NCBI RefSeq assembly: GCF_014905175.1
Contig: NC_057790.1
Span: 6,262,001-6,326,000 of the forward strand
Direction of reading: 5' to 3'
Length of the DNA stretch: 64,000 nucleotides
DNA from: Aphidius gifuensis
Taxonomy: Eukaryota; Arthropoda; Insecta; Hymenoptera; Braconidae
Shown here: positions 43,045-55,321 of the stretch, piece after piece
How the letters are laid out: the number at the start of each line of letters is the position of its first letter
Position numbering within the stretch: position 1 is the first letter of the stretch
Made by a program: the position numbers and the translations under genes
The notes under the pieces: generated by a model
The model's database searches: none
What the model saw: the letters and a program-made list of their open reading frames with translations, nothing else
Told to the model about the DNA's origin: nothing

Positions 43045-44826
43045 TTAAAAATATTTACGCCTCTTGTCTCGATCATCTCTTCGTTGATCTCTGTCATCTT
43101 TACGTTTTGATGAGTTAGAAGATGATGGTGTTGTAGCTGATGTAGCTGATGTTGTTGATGTTGAATCACCTGCACGTTTGGCATTTTGTAAAAATCGATC
43201 CAAACCAAATGGATCCGGATCAATTTCTTCGACTGGCTCCTCTTCGCCTTTTTCAAACTGAACTGGACCAGTTCTTACAACAGAACGATCAGTACCACTG
43301 AATTCTTTATCAGGAACAAATTTATTTGTTTTAACTAATCTTTCTAAATCTTCACCATAATTATCTTTATCAATATTTTTACTAGGACGATATATTTGTG
43401 ATCCAATTGTATTTGGACGCCAAGGTTTATCATAAACTGTATACTCATCATCATGCCCAAAACCAGAATCCATACCCTTTGAAATATTAAATAATCTTTG
43501 ATCAAATGCATCTCCAGTATTTGATATATTTTGAGCAGGCATTCCCAAAGCAACTTGTTCACTAATATCTCTTTCACGCTGTTTCTGAAGTCTTGATTTT
43601 TTATCAGGTGCAGCACGAGCAATATTTCTATCTCTAGCTCTGTCTTTGTGTCTTTCTTGTCTGAGCTGATCTCTTTCACGTGACTCTTCAGCTTTATCAA
43701 GAGCAGCAGATGATTTTAAACCAGCTCTTTCATCTCTAGCTTTTTGTGCCAATTGTTTCAAGTAATCTTCTTTTTTTTCTTTATCCTTTTGAGCTATTTT
43801 TTTTTCAAACTGTGCTCTCGCTTCAACAGCCTCTCTTGCTTTTCTATCAGCAATATATAATGATTCAGCTAGTTTAGCAAAATTTTCATTAATATGAACT
43901 TGTTGAAGACCACGACCATCAGCAGCTAAACGTTTATCCAATGGTATTGTGTAACCTTTTGCATTTTTCCAGTTGCTAATGCATGGTGGAATTTTCCATT
44001 CTTTTTGTTCTTTAACAGTGACTTTACGTGTTGGTGAACGTAGCACTGGTGCTGGTGGTGATGGTGGTCCACGTGGTATTTTTTTATTAATGCTAAATTT
44101 AGGTGGTTCAATTGGATCTATCTGTGCTTCTACCATTCTTATAACACGTTGTTTAGCACCAGAATTATATGATTCACCTTGTTGAGATGGTGTATAACGT
44201 ATATATTGTGCTGGATTTAATTTTTCAGCACAACGTACTGGCATTGCTGCTTTTATTTTAGATGATGTTATTTTTTCCAATGCTTTTCTTGTACGTTCAG
44301 TTATATCTGCTATTTCTTCTTCAGATGGACGTTGAAGACTTGGATCATTTTCATTCGTTATTTCTGATGGTAACAAATCACTTAATTTACTATAAACAAT
44401 TTTGTCTTTCGAATGTCCTTGACGAGCAAGAAGATCATATTTAACTTTGCCATTTGCATCTAATTGTACTGCCAATGCATTGCTAGAAGAGTCTTTTCCT
44501 TTGAGACCCATACCAAGAGGATGTTGAGCAACATGAATCTCAGGAAATGCACCACCATCTTCAAAATCATCATCAGTACGAGGTGTCCAACCTTTTCTTT
44601 GACCATATGGTGGAGCAGATATAATTGCTTTAACTAATGCTGATGCTGGTCGTTGACGAAGTTTTAATTCACGAGCCTCATCATCTCTATCCCATATCAC
44701 TTGACTTGGTGCAGGTAGTAAGCTGTAACAATAATTAAATATCCATAATTTAAGTATCATTATCAATTATATCAATAAATTAATAAACTAAATATTAATA
44801 AACTTTATTTACCTTGTCAACGTCAT
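43045..44826 (-). CDS. SNW1: SNW domain-containing protein 1 (SKIP, Bx42)
   Basis: Two exons: 44826-44813 (14 nt, MTLT) and 44722-43045, 563 aa. The conserved SNW core spans about residues 170-330: SYNSGAKQRVIRMVEAQIDP, PPKFSINKKIPRGPPSPPAP, VLRSPTRKVTVKEQKEWKIP and PCISNWKNAKGYTIPLDKRL. A charged coiled-coil region follows (ARDERAG, ESRERDQLRQERHKDRARDR), then the conserved FDQRLFNISKGMDSGFG and YDKPWR motifs, and a Ser/Thr-rich, Lys/Arg-rich tail. SNW1 is a core spliceosome component and transcriptional co-regulator (Notch, nuclear receptors). The longer open frame starting at 44766 is intron read-through; the true start lies in the tiny first exon. It is divergent from PLPBP, with 370 bp between the two start codons. 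Confidence 0.95.
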
Positions 44827-45196
44827 TTTATAATCCAAAGGTGATACTTTAAATTATTTAACCAACATCCAACGTTTGGAAACGTTTGCACTGAAATGTA
44901 CGTGAACGTCGAACGATGTGAACTGATGTGAACTCTCGGTGCTCTCGGGTCATGTGTTACACGTGTTACAGGTAGGTGCATGGTGATTGGTGCATAGTGA
45001 GTGATGGTGATTGGTGAGCACTGGCCTTGTCCAATTGTAAACATCAAATACATGTGTGCGTGTGTATGTATATCAATGTATATGATGTATATTTTTACCA
45101 TGTCACATGTGTTGGTATTTAACATGACATTTGACAATAACACTCTACAAGTTAGGTTATAAAATTAATTTTTAACAATTTTTAATAACAATTTGG
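44827..45196. promoter_or_regulatory. Shared divergent promoter region of SNW1 and PLPBP
   Basis: 370 bp between the two opposite start codons, distinctly GC-richer than the flanks (44880-45050). It contains ACGTTTGGAAACGTTT, repeated GATGTGAAC and a GGTGATTGGTG/ATTGGTGCAT pair. No experimentally defined motif can be assigned by eye, but the composition and divergent layout fit a bidirectional promoter. Confidence 0.55.
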
Positions 45197-46175
45197 ATGG
45201 TTCAATTAACAAAAATAATAAGAATGTCTGAAATTGCAAAAAATATAAAACTTGTTGAAGAAAAAATATTAAAAGCATGCTCCAAACGATCACCAGTAAG
45301 AAAAATTAAAAATACTTGTTAATTATTGTTTGTTGTTTATGATAATAATTAATAATAATTATTTATATTTTAAAGGAATTTGAAAATATAAAACCTCGTT
45401 TAGTTGCAGTGTCTAAAATAAAACCTGCAAGTTTAATTATTGATGCATATGAAGCTGGACAAAAGTATTTTGGTGAAAATTATGTCAATGAATTGGTTGA
45501 TAAATCAAATCATCCTGATATTTTAACAAGAGACATACGTTGGCATTTTATTGGTCATTTACAAAGAAATAAAGTTAACAAGGTATTATCAGTGCCAAAT
45601 TTATTTATGATTGAAACAGTTGATAATGATAAATTAGCAACAGCAATTAATTCAAGCTGGCAAAAATATAGAAAACAAGATGATCATAAAATTAATGTCA
45701 TGGTTCAAGTCAACACAAGCAATGAACCAGGTAAAATTTGTTTTATTTATTGAAAGTGATTTTACCCACTAAATTACTTGATGATTTTTTGTATATTTAT
45801 ATAGAAAAAAGTGGTTGTAAAATTGAAGAAACATCTGCTCTTGTTAAACACATACTAGAAAATTGTAAAAATTTAAAATTTTCTGGATTAATGACTATTG
45901 GAGCTTATGGATATGATCCATCAAATGGACCAAATCCAGATTTTTTGTCGTTAAAAAAATGTCGAGAAATTGTATCAAATGAACTTAGCCTTGACATAAA
46001 TAACATTGAATTATCAATGGGAATGTCAACAGATTATGAACATGCTGTAAGTATCATCATAAAAATTATTATTTTCCAATTAATAATCTATAATTATTTA
46101 CAGATTGAATTGGGCAGTACAAATGTTCGTGTTGGAAGTGCAATATTCGGTGAAAGACCACCAAAAACTCTGTAA
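45197..46175 (+). CDS. PLPBP: Pyridoxal phosphate homeostasis protein (PLPBP/YggS family)
   Basis: Four exons: 45197-45295, 45376-45730, 45805-46046 and 46104-46175, 255 aa. It has the YggS-family (beta/alpha) barrel motifs: LVAVSKIKP with the PLP-binding lysine (about residue 47), the FGENYVNEL segment, RWHFIGHLQRNKV, the VQVNTSNEP strand, GLMTIGAYG, and the C-terminal LSMGMSTDYEHA and VRVGSAIFGERP phosphate-binding loop. The family binds PLP and buffers cellular vitamin B6 without a known catalytic activity. A second Met at 45224 aligns better with some homologues, so the true start may be 27 nt downstream. It is divergent from SNW1. Confidence 0.93.
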
Positions 46176-49100
46176 ATTAAAAAAAAATAATACAAATAAA
46201 AATTAACCCTTCTTGAATTAGCTAATATTTATTATTTCTGTCTAAAAAAAAAATTTATTTTCAACACAATTTGAATTTCCCCGCGTTTACAAAATGGCTG
46301 TAATGGCGTAAAAACAGCGGCAAAATTTAAAAAATTATAGCGTTTGCATAAAAATAAAAAAAATGGCTGAGTCTCTCCCCCACTGTTTTTATTTCCAAGA
46401 ATACCACCAATGCCATCTTTAAACTTTGTTGCATTCAATGACGTCAGTAGTTGAGCAACTTCACAGAATGATACATTATATCTCTAAAATAACAAAAAAA
46501 AAAAGTCTATTAATATTAATAATATTAAAAAATCATTAATCACAATATAAAACAATAAAAAACATCATTATCATAGTCTCCAAAAACTCAGTAGTATAAA
46601 ACAATCGTCCATAAAGTTTCTAAATATCCAAAAAACTTTAATCTTTTTTTATTTAAATAAAAACAATAAAAATATAATAATAATAAAGTTTAAAGTTGGC
46701 TATTCTGACAATTGATTGGTATATTTTTTAACCAGTGTTTTGTGTATGTGTGTCAATTTGTGTTGAAGTTTAATTCTCGCAATCTTACATACCACATATT
46801 GTAAATATTTTTTTTATTTACCTTATTAAAAACAACGTGACAAAATTGTCATTAAAACAATAAAAATTAATTTTTTTATGACAATATATTAAGTTTATTT
46901 AATTAATAAAAAAAAAAATTTTATAAATAAATAATAGTGTGTGTATATAAAAAAATTCAAGTGTGTGTGTCAAGTGAAAAAAATATGCAGCTCTCTTTTT
47001 TCATCTTGGACCATTAAAGATGATTTTTCTTTCTCTCATTCGTTGATTGGGGGCCTTTTTTTTTTTACTACTAGTACTACGCATACAAACACACACATAT
47101 ATGTAGCTTGTAATAATAAGCGGTAGTAAAAAAAAGAAGGAGAGAAAAAGGAATAAAAAAGTTTCAGAAGAAGCACAAGCAGCAAGACCAAATGGAATAA
47201 AAAAAAAAGGAAAAATAGGACGGGTTCTTGGTTTAAGCTGTTGCTTCTGCTGATGCTGTTTCTTTTAGCTTGTGCTGTTTATCGTTTTCTTGTGTATTAA
47301 CTATATATATTTATAATATTGTGTGTAAGATTGTGTAGACTTGGCTGCATTGCGGCCTATAAATTCATGGAATTGCAATGTGAGATATTCTTTAAATATT
47401 TATCATCATATTATTCATAAGGGTAAGTTAAATATTTAAATTAAATTTATAATAATATAATAATTTAATTAATTATTTAATTAAAATTTTAAAAATGCTT
47501 ATGAACAAGTGACTGGTGAAATAAATTGACGCCCAGCGCGTTTATTTGCTTGTGGCGTTTTCACAAATTCCCGGAAAAAATAATTCATCCATTAGGGAGA
47601 AATACAAATTCGCCCTCTCTTTTTTATGGTTTTTTTTTTTTTAACAATTTTTAAAATTCAAAATTCCATGTAATTTTAGATATTATTTTTATCATTGTTT
47701 TATAATTACAAATATTTTACAGCTTATTCTTGTCGACAGTGTATCAAGACGTCATAAAAAATTTTTTTTTATTTTTTCATATTTGTTACAGATTAAAGTA
47801 TAAATTATTACTTGAAATAATAATAATAATTATATTGTATATTTTTTTTATTATTATAATTTTAATGTTGGGGGATTTTTCATGTGTTTTTATTATTTAT
47901 TTTTTACGTGGCTGTAAAATTGCATGCTTGGTTTTTTTTTTACAATACATTTATAGACGCAAAAAAAAAAGTAAGATATTTATCTTCGGGTTTTTCTTTC
48001 TCTTTTTCGCTCTTGGTATTTTTAGTTGTATTATTGCATATGTAATATGTATGTATAGAGTAACTCGAATAACAAGTGGATATGTATTTAATTTACGAAA
48101 AAAAAAAATAATAAAAAAACACAACACATTGGTAAAAAGGACATGTTTGTGTTGGCGATTCGAAACAACTTTTCGAAACGATTTAAACCTTAATTAATCA
48201 GATTTTATTTGGTCTTTTTTTTCTTATCTCTTTCTTTAATTTTGCAGATTTTTTTTTTTTACATTATGCGTGGAATTTGTGCCAGCGTTAATCGAATAAC
48301 AGCGAAGAAAAAAAAAAAAGATAAAATTGAAGAATTAAAATTTATAAATAAAAAAAAAAACTTGAAATAATAAATCTGATGTTGCTTTTTTTTTTTTTAG
48401 TCAGAAATATATAGTATTTAATGCTTACCGACTTTTAAATCATTAACACATACATTTTAAATTTCTTAGAAATATTGATGGTTAAAAAATATTTTTTGTC
48501 ACTTTAATTCCCATTTAAGTTTTATTGACTGTAAAAAAATCATGAATAATATATTTTTTAAAAACACGTTTTTTATTTTAAACGTATCTTAGGTATGTTT
48601 GATTATTAAATAATTTTTATTGATAAAAAAAATTATAACAATTCATGTATTAATTTATGATTGAGTTTATCGAAATGGTAAATATTTTCTTGGTATTTAT
48701 GTATTTTTTTCGAAGGGAAAAATCATGATAATTTTTAGTTTTTTGCTTGGGAATTTATTTGAAAAATTGCATATGAATTATTCATTTGTACTTATCCAAG
48801 TAAAGCATCTTCATGATGTATTATTTCATTTTTTTATTTTCGTTTTACTATACTTAAATATATACCAATGTTTTTTTTTTTCTTTACGGTTTATGTTTAT
48901 AAATTTTTTTTTTATTGTTCAATATGCAAAGAGTGTACTGCTAGTTCAAAAATACTTTAAACCAAGTGATGTACCACTTGAATATTTAATAAAAAACCAA
49001 CAAAATAATTTCTATATATTTTTTTTTCTTTCATTTTGTTAAATTTTAAATTTAACAGGTAGACAAAACGAGCATCAAATAACAACCATTGTTCATACTC

Positions 49101-49652
49101 AAACAATGTATTAAAAAAAAAAAAAAAAACTATTTTTTTCTATTTAAAAACAAAATGAAAAGGCTATTTTTAATAAATATTAATATTCAAAAAACATAAC
49201 GTGTTTATTTTAAATAAATAAAACTGTGATTTCGAAATAAAAAAAAATATAAAAAAATAATAATTCTTTGAAAAGAGTTGACACAATGTTATATCGAGAT
49301 ATTTATTTTAATATTTTTTTTTTCGATAAGTTGACCAATGAAAATACTGTTATTTGTTTTTATTAAATCCCCTCCATAAATCTCAAGAGTTGATACTCAT
49401 TAGCTCATTAAAAATTCCACTTTAGTCTCAACGAAAACATCATCGGCAATCTTTGACTTTCTTTTACTCTCCACTCCGTAAAAACCAAAAGAAACAAAAA
49501 AAAAAAATAAAAAATAATGCTAATTAAATTGTAATAAATTATAATTAATTTTTTTTATTATTTAACAATAATAATAGCATTATCATCAAGTGATTTATAA
49601 AAAAATTATTGCTTTATGTTTCAGTGATAGATAAAAAAACAGAGAAAATAAA
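46176..49652. other. Intergenic and 5'-UTR region upstream of the domeless-type receptor
   Basis: AT-rich, with GT-rich low complexity (46740-46765, 46935-46980) and a less AT-rich stretch near 47150-47580. A probable noncoding exon ends at 47422 (AAGG/GTAAGT donor) and could join an acceptor at 49624 (TTTATGTTTCAG), 28 nt before the start codon, giving a 2.2-kb 5'-UTR intron. Open frames within are AT-driven. A coding-like stretch on the minus strand at 46232-46488 is listed separately. Confidence 0.4.
46232..46488 (-). pseudogene. Orphan coding-like stretch (minus strand)
   Basis: After an acceptor-like TTATTTTAG (46489-46497), the minus strand reads RYNVSFCEVAQLLTSLNATK then FKDGIGGILGNKNSGG, which looks like genuine protein. 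It continues into less convincing sequence ending at TAA 46232-46234. No partner exon on the same strand was recognised within the window. It may be a duplicated exon fragment. Not identified. Confidence 0.25.
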
Positions 49653-52600
49653 ATGGAGTCAATGATGTGTTCTGATAATTCATCATCAGTCAAGGACACA
49701 ATGCCATCAAGTTGGCAATCAAATGATCTCAAATCAAACAATGAAATTAAAAAAAATAAACATCGAAAAGTATCATTAAACTTAAATCATGATAATGCCA
49801 ATAAATCGAAATTAAATAATCACTCGAAATACTCTGAATTAAAGAATAATATTCATCACAACAATGACAAGTATCATGTAGCTAAAAAAAATAAAATTAA
49901 CAATATAAATTTTATTAAAAAAAATAGTAATAATCATACAAAAATGAGTAATCATATTTTAAATATTAAAAAATACTTGACATGTTGGCAATTTGTTGTG
50001 ATTTTTTTTATTGGTCTTTTAATAAATGCAACAGCTGAAAATTGTTCTACGGGTATCAACACACCTGGATGTAAGTAAAAAAAATAAAATATATTTATTA
50101 ATTTTTAATTTACAATATATTATTTTGTTCATTTTTAAAAATTATTATCAGACTATATTTAAAAACTGTTCAATAGAAAGATATAAATTATTTTTAAAAA
50201 AACATTTAAAAATGATAATATCGATAAAGTATTTGTATTTTTATATATCGATTATCAGAAAAAGACAAAAAAAAAATATATTCATTAGCTTTCCGAGAAA
50301 TCCGATATTATATTTTTTTATAAAAAACTAAAATGATAATATAACATTTTTATTTCCAATGAATATTATTTAATTAATATTTCGATAAATCAGAATAAAA
50401 TTTCATAATTGCTCATTATTAAAATATAAAATGCATGAATTATAAACTTGCATAAAACGAGGGTAGATAATAAAATTAAAAAATGAAATTATTAATAATA
50501 TTTTTTATGGATTTTTTTGTTCAACAGATACTTATCCATTTGGTGATATACTTATGAAGTATGGAGATGATTTACAAATAACTTGTGTGTTGAATGTCAC
50601 AATAAATAGTACAGCAAATTCGAAATATTTATTTTTCTCTCGAAATGGTGAAGAACTTGATCCGGCATTTACTAGAATAATAAATGACTCAGCAATTGAA
50701 TTGACTGTTAAAAAACCACCACGTTCAAAGGACATGTATTACTGCAATTTACGTAAACCATCATCAAGTGGTCACACATTTCTTTGTCTAAATCAAGTTA
50801 CTGTTGGTGGTAAGTTAATCAATAATATTTCTAATAAAACTATAATTATCCTAAAATATAAATCATAAAAATATTATTTTTAATTTATTCATTGAAAGAA
50901 AATCATTGAGTTTTAAATTACATTATTATTTTAATTATAATTATTAATAATCATAGAAAATAATAATAAAATTAAATTGAGATAAAATGTTTTTTTTTTT
51001 GTTAAATCATTCAGGAAGTTATTGATAAACAGTTTATATATTTATCATATCAAGGGCTTCAAGTGTTAATGTTTATCAAATGATCATTGTGAATGAATGA
51101 ATGAATCAACACACTATAAAAAAAAAAATAAACAAAATAATAATATAAACCGACAAATGATACTCTTGATGAATAACAAATTTTTATTTATTTTTTTATT
51201 ACTCTTTGATGATTTTATTTTTGATAATTATTCTACGAATTGTAATATGATAGTTTTATTTTTTTTTCTATAATAAATATGTCGAGGTTTTTTTTTCAAA
51301 TTGAAACATTTTGTTTTATAGATTTTCCAGGAGAACCAGAAACTTTTGATTGTGTATCACCAAATTGGGAAAAATTAATATGCCACTGGAAACCAAAACA
51401 AAATTATATTAATACACAATATTCATTGGCATTTAATGTTGTTGGTAGAGGTGTTAAAGTCTTATTTAAATGTCCAGCTGCTAAAGAAAATATACCATTA
51501 GCACCAAACACATGTATTTGGGAAGCTGGTAGTGATCCAATATATCGTCAACCTTATGAATATTATAATTTTTATTTAACTGCAAGAAATATATTTGGAA
51601 ATGCAACAATACCATATAGATTTGATCATTATGCAAATGTCCTACCAAATAAACCAGATAACCTAACTGTTATTAGTAAAACATCATCTAGTGCTGAAAT
51701 TTATTGGGCTGTTCCATTTCCATTACAACAATTTCCACCTGGTATTCATCATCGTATTATGTATCAACATCAATGGTCAAAAAATTGGACTGTAAGTATT
51801 ATATTTTATACAATATTATTTTTTTTTAAATTTAAAAAATAGAAAAAACGGAAATACAAAGATAATTCATTTTTTTTTTATGACAAGTTCAAGGCTTACT
51901 TGGTATTTTACTTTAACCACTTGATAATAATATAAATGATAAATGATGCTTTGTAATAATTTATAAATGCCAAGTATTTTATTTTTTTAACTGTCTATAA
52001 ATTTTATTGAGTAAAAAATTCCAAGTAATTTAATAATTTTGTTGTTTAAAAAAGAAAATACAGATAATTTTCTAAACTTTTTTTCCTCATTGATATGATT
52101 CATATAAAATTAATTAAAATATAATTTTTTACATACAACTAGATGATAATGATAATAATAAATTTCTAATAAATGTTTTTTTTTTATTTCTTTGCTTAAA
52201 GATAATTGACATCAAGACAAAAACTCGTGAACCTGAAAAACGCTTCAATATAACTTCCATGTATGCAAATACAGTTTATGATGTGAGAGTTGTCATAAAA
52301 AGTGCTACAGCTGATCAGACAAAATGGAGTAATTTTTCAAGTATAACATTCCGTACACTTTCAGCATTACCTGGTAAAGGACCACGTGTTGATGTTGGAA
52401 GTTTTGAAATTGTTGATGATGGTCCATTAAAAAGAGAAGTATATATTTATTGGCAAACAATACCACAAATATTAGAAAATGGTAATTCATTTAAATATCA
52501 AATAGCAAGTATCAAAGAAGATGGTAATATAATAAATGACGAAATAATAAATGAACGACCAATTGAATTAACTCGAACATATGCTAGATTTGATAAATTA

Positions 52601-55321
52601 AATTTTGGTGAATATCATATTGGTATAAATGCAACAAATCAAATTGGTTCACATCCAACAACAGCATGGATAACAATACCAAGTAAAAAAAATTTACCAA
52701 TGCCACCAGAATCATTTACAAAAATAGCATTTGACGAAGGTGTTTATGAATTATCATGGAAATTACCAACAAGATCAGATGGTATAATAAATTATACAAT
52801 ATTTTGGTGTGATAATGATCGTGATCGTCCATTTTTATGTGCTGGTTATTTAGATTGGATACATGTTTCAAATACAACAACAATGTACAATATGACTGTA
52901 CCAAATCCAAATAAAATATATCAATTTGCAATATCATCAAATACTGCTAATTCAAGTAGTGGAATGATATGGGCATCATGTACAGTTATACATAATCGTA
53001 TTGTTGGTAAAGTTAAATCATTATGGATTGATAGAATTGGATCACATGATATTGAAGTACGTTGGAATTTAGAATGTTCTGATCGTGTTGGTATTATTTT
53101 AGGCTATAAAATATATTATTGTCCAATTAAATCACCATTTAAATCAGAATGTAAAGAACCATCTAAAAATATAACAGTATTAAGTTCACAATATGCTATG
53201 CGTGGTATTGTTAATAATTTAAAACCATATACAACATATAAATTAACATTATCAATGTTAACAAAATATGGTGAAGGTTTAGAAAGTGAACCATTACATA
53301 ATACAACACTTGAAGCATCACCAGATATACCAAATAATTTAAAAATAACAAATATAACAAATACAACAATATCATTATCATGGTCAAAACCAGTATCAAC
53401 AAATGGTGTTTTACATTCATATATGTTATATTATAATGATAATACAATTACACTTGATGAAAAAAATCAAACAGCAAAATTAGTTGATTTATTACCATAT
53501 AAAAATTATAGTATTAGTATAACAGCATGTACTGTTGCATGTAGTGAAAAATCTCCATCTATATATGGACATACATTAATTGGTGTACCAGGTAAAATTA
53601 ATCATCAACCAAATATGCGTTATGTTAATGAAACATTATTATTTATTAATTGGAGTAAACCAACATTTCCAAATGGTAATAATGATTATTATGAAGTGTT
53701 ACATGTAAATACAAATGAAATTATAAATTCAACAATATCTGAATTAAAATTAACATCTAAAATATGTGAAAATCCACGTAATATAGGAAGTCAAAAATAT
53801 CAAATACGTGCTATTAATATTAATGAATATGGTGAACATTTAATTGGTCCATGGTCTGATATTGGTGAAACTGTATGTTATGGTTATTTACCATCAATTA
53901 AATATCATGTTATTTTGAGTATATTATTTATAAGTTTATTTATAATATTTTGTATTATTTGTATTAAATATGCACGAAGATTATGGCAAACATGTCAAGC
54001 AATGCAAGATGTTGAAGTTAAATTACCACCAGGTTTACAACGTGAAAAATTATTACAAAAACAAAGTGATCAAAAACATATTAGACATTCATCACCAGAT
54101 TCAAGTGGTTGTTCAATTGGACATGAATCAGTAACATCATCATTAACATCTGATTTACATGGTTCAACTGATAGTGGTACAGAAGTTGATCCAGTATTAA
54201 ATGACAGTAAACATAATGAACAACAAACACTTGCATGGGAATCAAATTTACGTCAACGTAATGTTTGTAATAATTCAAAATCAACAATAACTGGTATTAA
54301 TGATGCTCATCTTAAATGGGATTCATATGTTAAAATACAAAAAAATGATGATAATATTGATGATATACAATCACTTGCACGTTCAACACCAAATTTAAAT
54401 GATAATTCAAGTGATTTTATGATACCACAACAAGCATGGTCATCAACTGGATATATTAGTATGCCATCATCACAAGATTTAAGTTGTGATAGTAATCCAA
54501 GTCCAATACCAAAAGAATTTATAAATTCATCAGCTGCATATAGTGTTGTTGGTTTATTACCAAATGCAACAAGTTCGAAAATTAATTTACATCAAGATGA
54601 TACTAAAACAAATATGCCATATGTTAGTCTTGCATCATTTGATGATAAAAATAAACAAAAAAATATTGATGATAATATTATACAAGTTTATAATATAGAA
54701 CAATCATCACCATCATCATCTAAACCATATGTACAAGCTGGTATATTAGATTCAATGAAAAAAATTGATAAACCAACACGTGAATCATTGAAACAATTAA
54801 CTCCAAGTAAACCAACAGATTCATGTTATAATAAAAACATAACATCACCATTTTTAAATAAAAAAAATATGGATACAAAGCCATATGTTACAATTGGTGA
54901 TGTTTCTGATATTAAAAAATCTCCAAATACAAAATTTGGTGATAAAAAACAATCAATAACAACAAATTTATCTAAAGTTAATGAGCCATATGTAATGGCA
55001 TCAAGTATTTATCCAAATTTACAAGATATTATTAATGATCCATCAGCATCATCATCATCGTCAACATTAGCAGCATCATCAACAGATGCTAATGATTATG
55101 ATGATTTACAAAAAACATTAACTGTTAATTATCCTCCAATATCTTGGGATGATATGGACGATCTTGATCATAGTATCGAGGATAACATTGATAAATCAGT
55201 CAATAAAAATACAGCTGGCTATGTTGCTGTTTCTGATCTTCCAAAAAAAAATGAAAATCTTAAAACAAGTGATGGAAAAGCTACTTCTTCATATGTACAA
55301 CATCATCAATTAAAAAAATAA
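49653..55321 (+). CDS. dome: Domeless-type cytokine receptor (JAK/STAT pathway)
   Basis: Four coding exons: 49653-50070, 50528-50809, 51322-51791 and 52202-55321, 1429 aa. A hydrophobic signal stretch (WQFVVIFFIGLLI, about residues 110-122) follows a long basic Asn/Lys-rich N-terminal extension; the Met at codon 98 (49944) would place the signal peptide normally and is the likelier functional start. Then come an Ig-like domain (about 140-230, ITCVLNV...YYCNLRK), a cytokine-binding module with paired Cys and Trp (FDCVSPNWEKLICHWKP), fibronectin III repeats (TISLSWSKPVSTNGV, LLFINWSKPTFPNG), a transmembrane helix at about 957-981 (ILSILFISLFIIFCIICI) and a cytoplasmic tail of about 445 residues. 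The tail has repeated Tyr motifs (PYVSLAS, PYVQAG, PYVTIG, PYVMAS, GYVAVS, SYVQHH). The family binds Unpaired-type ligands and recruits JAK and STAT. Confidence 0.93.

Noticed and set aside
43041..44766. SNW1 frame starting MIMILKLWIF
   Set aside because: These residues are intron read-through. The AG acceptor at 44723-44724 and the 14-nt exon at 44813-44826 give the family's N terminus.
47730..49042. Several plus-strand open frames rich in Phe/Ile/Tyr that look like transmembrane proteins
   Set aside because: Poly-T and TA-rich DNA gives such frames by chance. They lie within the likely 5'-UTR intron of the domeless gene and lack any recognisable motif.
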